Shown here: positions 1 through 8,517 of the stretch, one piece after another
Position numbering within the stretch: position 1 is the first letter of the stretch
Layout of the letters: each line of letters opens with the position of its first letter
Assembly (NCBI RefSeq): GCF_900129125.1
Contig: NZ_FQVJ01000008.1
Span: forward strand, 1 to 64,000
Origin: Acidocella aminolytica 101 = DSM 11237
GTDB lineage: Bacteria > Pseudomonadota > Alphaproteobacteria > Acetobacterales > Acetobacteraceae
Direction: 5' to 3'
Length of the DNA: 64,000 nt
Program-made: the position numbers and the translations under genes
The notes under the pieces: model-generated
The model's database searches: none
What the model was told of the DNA's origin: nothing
The model's input: only the letters and a program-made list of their open reading frames with translations

Positions 1-246
1 CTCGCGCACCAGTTGCCGCTCCGAGCGAATGCCAAACAGGTAGCCAAGGAACAGCGCCTTGAACATTAAGGTCGGATCCAGCGGCGGCCGCCCATTATCC
101 GGGCAGTAGAGCCCGGCCACCAGATCATGGATGAACGTAAAATCAATCACAGCGTCGATCTTGCGCAGCAGGTGGTCCGCCGGGACCAGGCTGTCCAATG
201 TAACAATCTCAAGCGCCGTCTGCGGCGAGGATGGTTTCTTCAGCAT
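1..246 (-). CDS. IS1182-like transposase, N-terminal part (runs off window)
   Basis: The minus strand is open from an ATG at 246 to the window edge (82 codons). The product begins MLKKPSSPQTALEIVTLDSL and continues with PDNGRPPLDP and IRSERQLVRE, typical of the N-terminal DUF772-type domain of IS1182/IS5-superfamily DDE transposases. This domain helps recognise the element ends; the catalytic DDE part would lie left of position 1. Only the first fifth or so of the protein is present, so whether the element is intact cannot be judged. The family name rests on recalled motifs, so other IS5-superfamily groups remain possible. Confidence 0.75.
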   Translation of the reverse strand, partial: MLKKPSSPQTALEIVTLDSLVPADHLLRKIDAVIDFTFIHDLVAGLYCPDNGRPPLDPTLMFKALFLGYLFGIRSERQLVRE

Positions 247-262
247 CACAACAATGAATCAA

Positions 263-287
263 AAACCCCCGGCTTGCGCCAGGGGTT
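263..287. repeat. Inverted repeat at probable IS edge
   Basis: The arms AAACCCCCGGC and GCCAGGGGTTT pair over 11 bp with one mismatch and a short loop. The repeat lies just upstream of the transposase start, where an IS terminal region would be. It may be part of the IS end or a terminator that blocks read-through into the element. The exact IS boundary is not resolved. Confidence 0.45.
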
Positions 288-300
288 TGTCAGCAGTCTG

Positions 301-326
301 AGCCGCCCTGTGAGGCGGCTTTTTTT
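301..326 (+). terminator. Rho-independent terminator between IS and dsbA-like gene
   Basis: The stem AGCCGCC / GGCGGCT with loop CTGTGA is followed by a run of seven T. It reads rightwards and would stop transcription leaving the IS before the DsbA-like gene, whose ribosome binding site begins only 12 bases later. Confidence 0.7.
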
Positions 327-349
327 CTAAACTCGCCAGGAGGTTGCAC

Positions 350-904
350 ATGACCAAACCTTTCAGCGCCGCGCCCTTGGTCTGGGGACATGGCCCGGCT
401 GTTTTCGAAATGTTTCTGGAGCCGACCTGCCCCTTCTCGGTCAAAAGCTTCAACAAGCTGGACGAGTTGCTGGAAAAAGCCGGACCGGACCGGATTACGG
501 TGAAATTGCGCCTGCAATCCCAGCCCTGGCATATGTTCTCCGGCGTGATCGTGCGCGCGATTCTCGCGGCGTCCTGCCTGCCGGATGGCAAGGAGGCCGC
601 GAAGAAGGTGATGAAGGCCGTAGCCGACCACCGCGAGGAGTTTGAGTTCGAGAAACATTCTGCTGGGCCGAATATGGACACCACCCCGGCACAGATTATC
701 GCCCGGATCGAGGCTTATGCCGGGCTGAAGCTGGCGGCGGCCTTTTCCGTGCCGGAACTGCAGACCGAGGTAAAGTGGCACGCCAAATATGCCCGCCAGA
801 ACGGGATTCACGTCTCCCCCACCTTCATGGTGAACGGGTTGATCGAGCCGAAACTGAGCAGCGGTGACGCGGTTGAGGACTGGATCGCCAAGTTGCCGGT
901 CTAA
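350..904 (+). CDS. DsbA-like thioredoxin-fold protein with a single active-site Cys
   Basis: This 184-residue protein has the DsbA/thioredoxin layout: a beta strand, the motif EPTCPFS near residue 23, a long helical insertion, then VSPTFMVNG with the cis-proline near the end. No signal peptide or membrane segment is visible, so it is probably cytoplasmic. The usual CxxC is CPFS here, so the second cysteine is missing and ordinary dithiol oxidase chemistry is unlikely; a monothiol, reductase-like or glutathione-linked role fits better. Start: ATG at 350 follows a perfect AGGAGG at 338-343. It lies 38 bases upstream of dsbB in the same direction. The precise substrate is unknown. Confidence 0.7.
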   Translation: MTKPFSAAPLVWGHGPAVFEMFLEPTCPFSVKSFNKLDELLEKAGPDRITVKLRLQSQPWHMFSGVIVRAILAASCLPDGKEAAKKVMKAVADHREEFEFEKHSAGPNMDTTPAQIIARIEAYAGLKLAAAFSVPELQTEVKWHAKYARQNGIHVSPTFMVNGLIEPKLSSGDAVEDWIAKLPV

Positions 905-942
905 GCTTGGCGGCGGTGGGAAAAGGGAGCAAAAGCCAGGGT

Positions 943-1410
943 ATGAATTTCCGATTGGCGGGCCTGATCGCGGCCCTTCTGGCTGCGGCCGCGCTCGGCG
1001 TGGCGTATTTTGCCCAATACGGGCTGCATCTGGTGCCGTGCGAACTGTGCCTGTGGGAGCGTTGGCCCTACCGAATCGTCATTGTACTGGGGCTGCTGGC
1101 GGTGCTGTTCGGCGGCGGTCTGGGGCGCGTGCTGGTGGCGCTGGCCGGAGTGGCGATGCTGGGCGATGTGGTGATCGCGGGCATTCATGTGGGTGTGGAG
1201 TTCCATTGGTGGAAATCCCCGCTGCCGGAATGTAACGGCATTCTCACCCCCGGCGCGCCCTTGCCGATGACACCTTCTGTCTCTTGCGAACGGCCGGTGC
1301 ATCTGATTTCCTGGTTGCCGCTATCCATGACGCAAATGGATTTTTGCGCCGCCATTTTACTTACGGTTTTGTTTTTCTTCATGGCGTCACGGCCAAGGAG
1401 GGGTGCATGA
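943..1410 (+). CDS. dsbB: Disulfide bond formation protein B (DsbB)
   Basis: DsbB is the inner-membrane quinone reductase that re-oxidises periplasmic DsbA. The 155-residue product has four hydrophobic segments and both periplasmic cysteine pairs: CELC after the first segment, and the second pair in PECNGI...SCERP. Length fits the family (about 150-180). ATG at 943 directly precedes a hydrophobic helix and is preferred over weak in-frame starts a few codons upstream. The stop overlaps the coq7 start (ATGA), so disulfide transfer to the quinone pool and quinone synthesis are translationally coupled here. Confidence 0.9.
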   Translation: MNFRLAGLIAALLAAAALGVAYFAQYGLHLVPCELCLWERWPYRIVIVLGLLAVLFGGGLGRVLVALAGVAMLGDVVIAGIHVGVEFHWWKSPLPECNGILTPGAPLPMTPSVSCERPVHLISWLPLSMTQMDFCAAILLTVLFFFMASRPRRGA

Positions 1411-1916
1411 GCGAGAAGATCAAGCGTTTCGTCAGGGTGGATCATGCGGGCGAATATGGGGCTGAGCGGATTTATGCCGGGCAGCTCGCGGTATTGGGGC
1501 GCGGCCCGAAGGGCGATTTGCTGCGCCACATGCTGGAGCAGGAGACGGTTCATAAACAAACCTTCGAGACGCTGATCGCCGAGCGTCGCTCCCGCCCCAC
1601 CGCCATGCTGCCGTTTTGGCATGTCGCCGGGTTCGCGCTAGGCGCCATTACCGCCGCGATGGGCGAAAAAGCCGCGATGGCCTGCACCGTGGCGGTGGAG
1701 GAAACCATCGACGAGCATTATGCCAGCCAGCGCGATGCGCTGAACGAGGACGAAAGCGACTTGAAGGAGACGATTGAGCGTTTCCGGCTGGAGGAGCTGG
1801 AGCACCGTGATATCGGCCTCGAAAACGGCGCCGAGCAAGCCCCCGCTTACCGCCTGCTCTCCGGCCTGATTAAAGCCGGGTGCAAGGCTGCCATCAGGAT
1901 CAGCGAAGCCGTTTGA
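1407..1916 (+). CDS. coq7: Demethoxyubiquinone hydroxylase Coq7
   Basis: Coq7 is a di-iron membrane-associated monooxygenase that hydroxylates demethoxyubiquinone in the penultimate step of ubiquinone synthesis. The 169-residue protein begins MSEKIKRFVRVDHAGEYGAE. It carries the ferritin-like iron ligands: Glu in HAGEYGAERIY, the ExxH in EQETVHKQ, Glu in VEETIDEHY and the second ExxH in EELEHRDIG. Length and motifs match the alphaproteobacterial family. The start overlaps the dsbB stop by 4 nt, which fixes the start codon. It is probably the last gene of the dsbA-like/dsbB/coq7 unit. Confidence 0.95.
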   Translation: MSEKIKRFVRVDHAGEYGAERIYAGQLAVLGRGPKGDLLRHMLEQETVHKQTFETLIAERRSRPTAMLPFWHVAGFALGAITAAMGEKAAMACTVAVEETIDEHYASQRDALNEDESDLKETIERFRLEELEHRDIGLENGAEQAPAYRLLSGLIKAGCKAAIRISEAV

Positions 1917-1991
1917 TCTTGGCGAGGGCGCATGGCTGCCTCTCGGTCAAAAAAGCTGTCCTTTTTTAGCGTTGCGGCTTAGGGAGCGGGC

Positions 1992-3386
1992 ATGTCCGCA
2001 ACCCTGGCCCTCGCAGAGCCGATTCAAGACGGTTTGCCCCGCCCGGCGCGGTTGCGGGCCATGTTTGCCGTGGCCATGGCGGTGCTGCTCTCGGTGCTGG
2101 ATTATGCGGTGGTCAACATCGCCATGCCGGAGATTGCCCGGGATGTGCATGCCACCGCCTCCGCTTCCATCTGGGTCATCAACGCTTATCAGCTTGCCAG
2201 TGTAACTTCTTTGCTGCCGGTGGCGCGGCTGGGCGAAAAATTCGGCCATGCACGCATGTGCCTTATTGGGCTGGTGATGTTTGTGTTTGCCTCCTTGCTG
2301 TGCGCCATGTCGCAGACCTTGGGGGAGCTTACCATGGCTCGTGCCCTGCAAGGGTTGGGTGGGGCGTGTATTCTGGGGGTTAATGCCGCGCTGGTGCGGC
2401 ATATCTATCCGTCTGAGCTATTGGGGCGCGGCATTGCTCTGAACGGGCTGGTGATCGCGCTGGGCGTGGCGCTGGGGCCGTCCGTGGGGGCAGCGGTGCT
2501 GGCGGTGGCCAACTGGAAATGGCTGTTCCTGATCAATCTGCCCTTCGGTCTGGCGGCGTTTTACTTCGCCTTGACCGCCTTGCCGAAAACCCCGCGCGCG
2601 GATGTGAAGTTCGACATGACGAGCACCGTGCTGCTGGGGCTGGGGCTGGGCGGTATTGTGATTGGCGGCGACCATTTCGCTGAGGGCCCAGGCGGGACGC
2701 TGGGGTTTGGGCTGTTGGCCGTCGGCATTGTGGCCATGGCGGCGCTGGTGCGCCTGCAACTTACCCGCGCGCATCCGCTGCTGCCGGTGGATCTGCTGGC
2801 GAGGGGCGGGTTCGCAGCGGCCTTTGCTACCGGCTTCCTGGCGTTTCTGGCCTCGAATTTCTTTATCATCTCAATGCCGTTCAATCTGACGGATGTGCTG
2901 CATCGCGGCCCGGTGGAAACCGGCCTTGTCATCACCTCCTGGCCGTTGAGCATCGTGCTGACGGCTCCGTTTGTGGGGCGGCTAGCGGATCGTTACCCTG
3001 CGGCGATTCTCTCCACGCTGGGAATGCTGATTCTCAGCCTCGGCTTTTTGCTGCTGCGGCTTCTGCCCGCTGCGCCCACGGATATCGACATTGTCTGGCG
3101 CATTTCCCTCGCGGCTCTAGGGTTCTCCCTGGTGCAGCCGCCGAACAACAAGGCGATGTTGATGAATGCGCCAAAGCCGCGCCTAGCCGGGGCAAGCGGC
3201 ATGATCTCGGTGGTTCGCCTGTTGGGGCAGACCATTGGCGGTATGCTGGTGGCCATTACGCTCGGGCTGGCCCACCCCGCGCCAACCAGAACCTGCTTGG
3301 CGTTCGCTTCACTCGCCGCGTTTTTGGGGGCGATTGCCAGCGCGATGCGTCTGTTCGCCAAAGGCGGGCGGGGGATGGAAGGTTAA
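1992..3386 (+). CDS. MFS drug exporter, DHA2 (EmrB/QacA) family
   Basis: This 464-residue polytopic protein is rich in hydrophobic helices. The segment LSVLDYAVVNIAMPEIARD is the conserved D1 motif in helix 1 of 14-TM DHA2 antiporters, and ARLGEKFGHARMCLIGL matches the helix 2-3 loop (motif A-like). These carriers export toxic organic compounds using the proton gradient. No membrane-fusion partner is adjacent, so it probably works alone. Substrate unknown. Its last four bases overlap the 3' end of the convergent transketolase-like gene. ATG 1992 is preceded by an AGGGAGCGG-like ribosome binding site. Confidence 0.85.
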   Translation: MSATLALAEPIQDGLPRPARLRAMFAVAMAVLLSVLDYAVVNIAMPEIARDVHATASASIWVINAYQLASVTSLLPVARLGEKFGHARMCLIGLVMFVFASLLCAMSQTLGELTMARALQGLGGACILGVNAALVRHIYPSELLGRGIALNGLVIALGVALGPSVGAAVLAVANWKWLFLINLPFGLAAFYFALTALPKTPRADVKFDMTSTVLLGLGLGGIVIGGDHFAEGPGGTLGFGLLAVGIVAMAALVRLQLTRAHPLLPVDLLARGGFAAAFATGFLAFLASNFFIISMPFNLTDVLHRGPVETGLVITSWPLSIVLTAPFVGRLADRYPAAILSTLGMLILSLGFLLLRLLPAAPTDIDIVWRISLAALGFSLVQPPNNKAMLMNAPKPRLAGASGMISVVRLLGQTIGGMLVAITLGLAHPAPTRTCLAFASLAAFLGAIASAMRLFAKGGRGMEG

Positions 3387-5740
3387 GCCAGCGCCTCGGC
3401 GCAGGCATCCAGGATCGCGTCGCAATCCATTTCATACTCCCGGTACAGCTCAGCCACCGAGCCGGACTGCCCGAAATGGTCCGGCCCCAGCGCCATTACA
3501 CGCTGGCCGCGCACCGCCCCCAGCCAGCTATGGGCGGCCGGGTGGCCATCCAGAACCGTGACCAGCGCCGCGCCGGGAGCGAGGGGGCTTAGAGTTTCCT
3601 CAATATGCGATTGCGCTTTAATGCCCTGGCGGCGTTGGCGCTGGGCGGCCCGCCAGCCCGCATAAAGCCGGTTGGGGCTGGTGATGGCCAGCAGTCCGAC
3701 GCCGGGCACATCCTCGCGCACGATCTCGAAGGCTTTTTCGGCTTCCGCCGCCATTGGGCCTTGATAAGCGATGGCCAGCCCCGCGCCGGGGGCGGGAGGC
3801 GTAATCCAATGCGCGCCGGCGAGAACATGGTCGGGGTTCAGCGTGCGCGTAGGCTGCGGCAGGGCGAAATTGGAAAGCCGTAGCCAGACGGCGGAGCCTT
3901 CCGGCTTCTGCATATATTCGAAGGCATGGCGCAGCATGATCCGCAGCTCATCGCAATAAGCTGGTTCAAAGGCGATCAGCTTGTCCTGCACAATGCCCAG
4001 CAGCGGCGTGTTGGCGGCCTGATGCTGCCCGCCTTCAGCCGCCAGCGTAATGCCGGAAGGGGTGGAGACCAGCAGAAAACGCGCATCCTGGTAACACGCA
4101 TAATACAGCGCGTCATGGCCGCGATTCACGAATGGGTCATACACCGTGCCGATCGGCAGCAGTCGCGCGCCATACAGGTCATGCGCCAACCCAGCCGCGC
4201 CCAACAGCAGGAACAGGCTTTGCTCGGCAATGCCAAGTTCAATATGCTGGCCTCCGGGGTGCATGTCCTTGCGCACCATGGAGGCGACCTTGCTCTTGCG
4301 GAACACGTCCTCTTGCGCCTTGCGGGCGAACATGGAGCGGCGGTTGATCCAGGAGGTGAGGTTGGTGGATGTCGCCACATCCGGGCTTGAGGTGACGATG
4401 GCCTGGGACAGCGCCTTGCTCTCCCCCTGGGCGCGGCCGATTTCAGACAAAATTTCCCCAAACCCGGCCTGGGTGCTCATGCGCCGCCCGGCGGTGCGCG
4501 GGCCGGGCAGGGTGGCGGGTACGGGCACGATAGGCGCGTCCATCCGCCGTCCTTGCGGGGTGAGGGGCGTGGCGAACGGCGCGTCCCGCAGCAGGCGTTC
4601 CACGCGCTGCGGGGTTTGCAGCCCTTCCAGCCGGTCCCACTCATGGCCGGGGCGGATCTGCATGGTGGTGCGGAACTCGTCCATTTGCTCAGGCGTCAGC
4701 AGGCCAGCATGGTTGTCTTTATGCCCGGCGAGCGGCAGGCCATTGCCTTTAATGGTATGGGCAAGAAACAAGGTCGGCTGGTCGGACTGCGCCGCATGGG
4801 CGAAGCTGGCGGTGAGGGTGGCAAGGTCATGCCCGGCCAGATTGGTCATCAGCGTGGCGAGATCCGCATCGCTTAGCGGGTCGATCAGCGCGCGCACGCC
4901 ACGGCTGCGGCCCATATCGTTCAGCAGCGCCTCACGCCATGCCGCGCCGCCCTGGAAGGTGAGGGCGGAGTAAACCGAGTTCGGGCATTCATCCAGCCAG
5001 GCACGCAGGCTGGCACCGCCGGGGCGGACGAACACGTCTTGTAACTGCCGCCCATAACGCAACGTGACGACACGCCAGCCCATGTCGCGGAACAGCCCCT
5101 CAAACCGGCCGAACAGCCGATCGGGCATTACGGAATCGAGACTCTGGCGGTTGCAATCCACCACCCACCAGACATCGCGGACATCGTGCTTCCAACCTTC
5201 CAGCAGGGCTTCGTAAATATTGCCCTCATCCAGCTCCGCATCGCCCGCTACGGCCACGTTTCGCGCATGCGCGGCGCCGGGGGGCAGCATCTCATGTGCT
5301 TTCACATAATCCTGGATCAGCGCTGAAAAGCTGGTGATGGCTACGCCAAGCCCAACAGAGCCGGTGGAGAAATCGATTTCGGTGCCGTCCATGGCGCGGG
5401 AAGGATAAGCCTGCGCGCCGCCAAACTGCCGGAAGCTTTGCAGTTTCTCCAGGCTTTGCCGGCCCAGCAGATAATTGATGGCATGCAGCACCGGTGAAGC
5501 ATGCGGTTTAACGGCCACGCGGTCTTGCTGGCGCAGCGCGTCGAAATACAGCGCCGTCATGATTGAGGTGACGGAAGCGCATGAGGCCTGATGCCCGCCG
5601 ACCTTCTCGCCGGTTGGATTCGGACGGATATTATTAGCGTGATGGATAATCCAGGCGGAGAGCCAGAGCAGTTTCCGCTCAACTTCCGCCAGCGTTTCCA
5701 AATTTCCCGCGGTCTGCCCGAGAGGCCGTATTTCGTTCAT
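3383..5740 (-). CDS. AceE-like thiamine-diphosphate-dependent transketolase
   Basis: The 785-residue protein resembles homodimeric pyruvate dehydrogenase E1 (AceE) more than classical transketolase: PHASPVLHAINYLLGRQ, FRQFGGAQAYPSRAMDG and DFSTGSVGLGV are AceE-type blocks. The ThDP/Mg site is GDAELDEGN followed about 30 residues later by the Asn of DCNRQSLD. A pyrimidine-binding middle domain (HIELGIAEQSL) and a C-terminal transketolase domain follow. It is shorter than enterobacterial AceE (about 890) and no E2/E3 genes adjoin, so the acceptor and true reaction are uncertain. ATG 5740 is preferred over TTG 5758. Stand-alone relatives are usually annotated transketolase or PDH E1-like. Confidence 0.8.
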   Translation of the reverse strand: MNEIRPLGQTAGNLETLAEVERKLLWLSAWIIHHANNIRPNPTGEKVGGHQASCASVTSIMTALYFDALRQQDRVAVKPHASPVLHAINYLLGRQSLEKLQSFRQFGGAQAYPSRAMDGTEIDFSTGSVGLGVAITSFSALIQDYVKAHEMLPPGAAHARNVAVAGDAELDEGNIYEALLEGWKHDVRDVWWVVDCNRQSLDSVMPDRLFGRFEGLFRDMGWRVVTLRYGRQLQDVFVRPGGASLRAWLDECPNSVYSALTFQGGAAWREALLNDMGRSRGVRALIDPLSDADLATLMTNLAGHDLATLTASFAHAAQSDQPTLFLAHTIKGNGLPLAGHKDNHAGLLTPEQMDEFRTTMQIRPGHEWDRLEGLQTPQRVERLLRDAPFATPLTPQGRRMDAPIVPVPATLPGPRTAGRRMSTQAGFGEILSEIGRAQGESKALSQAIVTSSPDVATSTNLTSWINRRSMFARKAQEDVFRKSKVASMVRKDMHPGGQHIELGIAEQSLFLLLGAAGLAHDLYGARLLPIGTVYDPFVNRGHDALYYACYQDARFLLVSTPSGITLAAEGGQHQAANTPLLGIVQDKLIAFEPAYCDELRIMLRHAFEYMQKPEGSAVWLRLSNFALPQPTRTLNPDHVLAGAHWITPPAPGAGLAIAYQGPMAAEAEKAFEIVREDVPGVGLLAITSPNRLYAGWRAAQRQRRQGIKAQSHIEETLSPLAPGAALVTVLDGHPAAHSWLGAVRGQRVMALGPDHFGQSGSVAELYREYEMDCDAILDACAEALA

Positions 5741-5776
5741 GACGGCACTATAATGCAATTTGTGCTGTCATGAAAT

Positions 5777-5809
5777 CTGGCCCCGCCCCCGAAATGCGAG
5801 CGGGGCCAG
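5777..5809 (-). terminator. Hairpin between rcnB-like gene and transketolase
   Basis: A perfect 10-bp stem CTGGCCCCGC / GCGGGGCCAG with a 13-nt loop lies directly after the stop of the rcnB-like gene (minus strand) and upstream of the transketolase start. There is no U-run, so it may be a rho-assisted terminator or a 3' stabilising hairpin. Confidence 0.5.
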
Positions 5810-5813
5810 AACA

Positions 5814-6266
5814 TTAATGCACGGAACCGGCGAGAATACCGGCAATGATGCCACTGGTAATGGCGATCATGACAAATTGGTCGCCGGTATTGACCCATTC
5901 ATAGCCGGGCGGCGGCGGGCGTAGATGATAATGGTCCCAGTCCCCATGCGGCACGATCACGCGCGGGCCGTTATAATAGTCGCCGCGCGCCCATTGGCCG
6001 TGCGGCCCGCTGGGGCCGTGATGACCTTCATCATGATGGCCGTCATCGTGATGATAATTGTCCTGATGATAGCCATCCTGATGGTAGCCACTATCGGGGC
6101 CGCCATCCGAAGGCTGTCCACCTTGGCCGTGCTGGTCATGAAACGTTTGGCCGCCACCCGGCTGGCCGCCATGCTGGTCCGGTCCCTGGCCAGGTTGTGC
6201 CAAGGCAGGGCTCGACGCCAGAGTCAGTGTCGCCACACCGGCGAGAAGATATTTCGTCAAGCGCAT
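5814..6266 (-). CDS. RcnB-family periplasmic protein with His/Asp/Gly-rich linker
   Basis: The 150-residue product starts with a clear Sec signal peptide (MRLTKYLLAGVATLTLASSP, cleavage near ALAQ). A low-complexity segment rich in His, Asp, Gly and Gln (about residues 25-95, repeated YHQD/HHDEGHH) follows. The C-terminal RcnB-like domain contains YYNGPRVIVP, HLRPPPPGYEWVNTGDQFV and a final hydrophobic stretch. RcnB proteins act in the periplasm in nickel/cobalt homeostasis in enterobacteria; a metal-buffering role is suggested by the histidine repeats but not shown. ATG 6266 has AAGGAG upstream. The gene is monocistronic, between two terminator-like regions. Confidence 0.75.
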   Translation of the reverse strand: MRLTKYLLAGVATLTLASSPALAQPGQGPDQHGGQPGGGQTFHDQHGQGGQPSDGGPDSGYHQDGYHQDNYHHDDGHHDEGHHGPSGPHGQWARGDYYNGPRVIVPHGDWDHYHLRPPPPGYEWVNTGDQFVMIAITSGIIAGILAGSVH

Positions 6267-6376
6267 GAATGCGTCTCCTTTCGATAACAGGAACATTGAC
6301 GCCGATCTGGGCGCTTCCAGGGCCGGAAACAGTGAAGTTGTGATAAAACTTTTCTCCTTTTTGGCGGAATTAAGGC

Positions 6377-7723
6377 TCATCCCTGGGTAATATGGCCGAG
6401 AATCGAGGGTAAATCTTCCGCCAACATGCCTGGCCCGGCCTCTTGCGCCGCAGCGCCATGCAGCCACACCCCCGCGCAGGCGGCGGGGAAGGGCGCCATG
6501 CCGCGCGTCAGCAGAGCGGCGATCAGCCCGGAGAGCACATCCCCCGTGCCGCCCGTGGCCAGCCAGGGCGGGGCGTTGGCGTTGATGACGGCGGTGCCTT
6601 CCGGCGCGGCAATAACGGTGTCCGGTCCTTTTAGCACCGTCACCGCGCCGGTTAGCGCGGCGGCGCGGCGGGCGGCGGCGATTTTGTCCGGGCCGATTGT
6701 GCCGAATAGCCGGGTGAACTCGCCTTCATGCGGGGTGATGACACAAACACCGCGCAGTTTTTTTGGCGTTCCCGCGCAGGCGGTGAGCGCGTCTGCATCC
6801 GCGAGGATGGCAAGGCCCGGTGTTTGTAGCAGCCGCGCCAGAGCCACGCCCGCCGCCGCCACGCCCAGCCCAGGCCCCACCACCCAATGCAGCCGCCTGG
6901 GATCTTCAAGCAGTCTGTCCAGCGGGTCGTGCCGCAGGATGATGCCGGCTTCCGGCAACGGGGAGGCATCCGCCGCCGCGAGGCTGACCATCCCCGCCCC
7001 CGCTCGCCGGGCCGCCATGGCCGCCAGCCGTGCTGCGCCGGGCAGAGTGCCGGAGAGGATGGTGACCTCGCCGCTGGTATATTTGTGCCCGCCGGTGTCA
7101 CGCGGCGGCAGTGTGAATAAAGACGGACTATTTTCCCAGATATCCGGCCCCACCCGGCCGATGATCGATACCGGCATCCCGATATCGCGCAGCAAGACTT
7201 CCCCGCATAAAGCCCGGCCCGGAAACAACAGATGGCCCGGTTTTTTGCGCACGAAGGTCACGGTGAAGGCGGCTTGCGGCGCAAAGCCGCGGACCTGTCC
7301 GGAGGCGCCGTCGAGGCCGGAGGGCACGTCCACCGCCACAAGGTTTTTCGCGGCCCGCAGCAGGGAGATAGTGTGTTCATCAAGGTCGCGTGACAGCCCG
7401 GCGCCGAAAATCGCATCGACGACCAGACCGGCTCGCGCGACCTCGGCCGGGTCCGCTGTGCGAAAGTCCCGCACCCGTACGGGCCAGCCCTCCCAAGCCA
7501 GATAACGCGCGGCGACTCGGCCATCGCCGCCATTATTGCCCGGCCCAGCCAGCACCAGCACCGGCACTTTCTTGCAGCGCCGCATAATACTGCGTGCAAT
7601 GGCGCGTCCTGCGGCTTCCATCAGCCTTGCTGTGTCGCCCGCCAGAGCATCCGCCTGGGCCATTTGCACTGGAGTTAGCAGCGCGCCGGTAAAAGACTCT
7701 GGCCGTTCAAAGGAATATGCCAT
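6377..7723 (-). CDS. nnr: Bifunctional NAD(P)H-hydrate epimerase / ADP-dependent dehydratase
   Basis: This enzyme repairs hydrated NADH and NADPH. The N-terminal half is the YjeF_N epimerase (LLTPVQMAQADALA, VLAGPGNNGGDGRVAARYL, VDAIFGAGLSRDL, DVPSGLDGASGQV). The C-terminal half is the ribokinase-like dehydratase (GHKYTSGEVTILSGTLPGAA, ITPHEGEFTRLF, PPWLATGGTGDVLSGLI). At 448 residues it is somewhat shorter than E. coli Nnr (515) but both domains look complete. It is transcribed divergently from the ParA-like gene with only 27 bases between the starts, so promoters must overlap or lie in coding DNA. Confidence 0.93.
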   Translation of the reverse strand: MAYSFERPESFTGALLTPVQMAQADALAGDTARLMEAAGRAIARSIMRRCKKVPVLVLAGPGNNGGDGRVAARYLAWEGWPVRVRDFRTADPAEVARAGLVVDAIFGAGLSRDLDEHTISLLRAAKNLVAVDVPSGLDGASGQVRGFAPQAAFTVTFVRKKPGHLLFPGRALCGEVLLRDIGMPVSIIGRVGPDIWENSPSLFTLPPRDTGGHKYTSGEVTILSGTLPGAARLAAMAARRAGAGMVSLAAADASPLPEAGIILRHDPLDRLLEDPRRLHWVVGPGLGVAAAGVALARLLQTPGLAILADADALTACAGTPKKLRGVCVITPHEGEFTRLFGTIGPDKIAAARRAAALTGAVTVLKGPDTVIAAPEGTAVINANAPPWLATGGTGDVLSGLIAALLTRGMAPFPAACAGVWLHGAAAQEAGPGMLAEDLPSILGHITQG

Positions 7724-7750
7724 TTACTGCATCCTAGCAGGAGGCTGTTG

Positions 7751-8380
7751 ATGGGAAAGATTATCGCGGTTGCACAGCAAAAAGGTGGCGCGGGCAAGAC
7801 CATGATCGCTGCCCAGTTCGGCACAGCACTGGCTGAGGAGGGGCGCGTGGCGCTGCTGGATACAGACCCTCAAGCGAGTCTGAGCGCCTGGGGGCGGTTA
7901 CGCGGGGCGGCGGCCAAGGCCAAACCTGGGGTGGAGGTGTTCAGCGTGTCAGGCTGGCGGCTGGCCAATGAGCTGGAGAAGCTAAAGGCCGAGTATGATT
8001 ACGTGATTGTGGACACCCCGCCGGTGATCGACAGCGATGCCAGGCGGGCGATTCGCGGCGCGGATCTGGTGCTGGTGCCGTTGAATCCCGCGCCGCCGGA
8101 TCTGTGGGCGGCGGAAGGCACCTTGAAGTTGGCGGCGGAGGAACGCAGCCCGGCTGCATTATTATTCAATCGCGCGGCCGCCTCCTCGCGGTTACGCAAG
8201 CGGCTGGAAGCTGAAATTGTCGCGCGGCAACTCACCCTGCTGCCCGCCGCGCTGGCGAACCGCGCAGGTTATGCCAACGCTTTTGCCGATGGGCTGGGCG
8301 TGACAGAGGCCGGCCCCAACACCCAGGCGGCGGAGGAGGTGCGTGCCGCCGTGCGGGCGCTGCTGGCGCTGGGATTCTAA
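7751..8380 (+). CDS. ParA-like P-loop ATPase (orphan)
   Basis: The 209-residue protein carries the deviant Walker A box QQKGGAGKT near its N-terminus, the DTDPQASLSAW switch segment and a Walker B-like VIVDTPPVIDSD, all typical of ParA/MinD ATPases that form ATP-sandwich dimers and position cargo on DNA or membrane. No parB or parS-like repeat is visible nearby, so it is probably an orphan ParA that positions another cargo, or a degenerate partition protein. Start ATG 7751 follows AGGAGG at 7738-7743. The C-terminal half is alanine-rich and not diagnostic. Confidence 0.85.
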   Translation: MGKIIAVAQQKGGAGKTMIAAQFGTALAEEGRVALLDTDPQASLSAWGRLRGAAAKAKPGVEVFSVSGWRLANELEKLKAEYDYVIVDTPPVIDSDARRAIRGADLVLVPLNPAPPDLWAAEGTLKLAAEERSPAALLFNRAAASSRLRKRLEAEIVARQLTLLPAALANRAGYANAFADGLGVTEAGPNTQAAEEVRAAVRALLALGF

Positions 8381-8459
8381 AGAACGGTGATGGATTTGTG
8401 AGGAAGGGATGAAAAAAAATTCTAGTTAATGCCGTCATCATGCAGAAAACAGCATTGCT

Positions 8460-8473
8460 AGACTTGCAAGTCT
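8460..8473. repeat. Perfect 14-bp palindrome AGACTTGCAAGTCT
   Basis: A perfect palindrome with no spacer lies in the 289-bp space between the parA-like gene and the yciI-like gene, upstream of the putative small RNA. It is followed by a T-rich tract. It could be a regulator-binding site; no protein can be assigned. Confidence 0.4.
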
Positions 8474-8517
8474 GACTCTTTTCCGCCACAAACCTGCTCA
8501 TGGCGTATAAATCGCCT

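Noticed and set aside
4146-4973. Long plus-strand reading frame opposite the AceE-like gene
   Set aside because: It is Ser/Arg/Pro-rich with no motif and lies inside a well-supported minus-strand enzyme.
7751-8380. ParA-like gene as evidence of a plasmid or chromosome partition locus
   Set aside because: No ParB or centromere-like repeats and it sits among ordinary metabolic genes.
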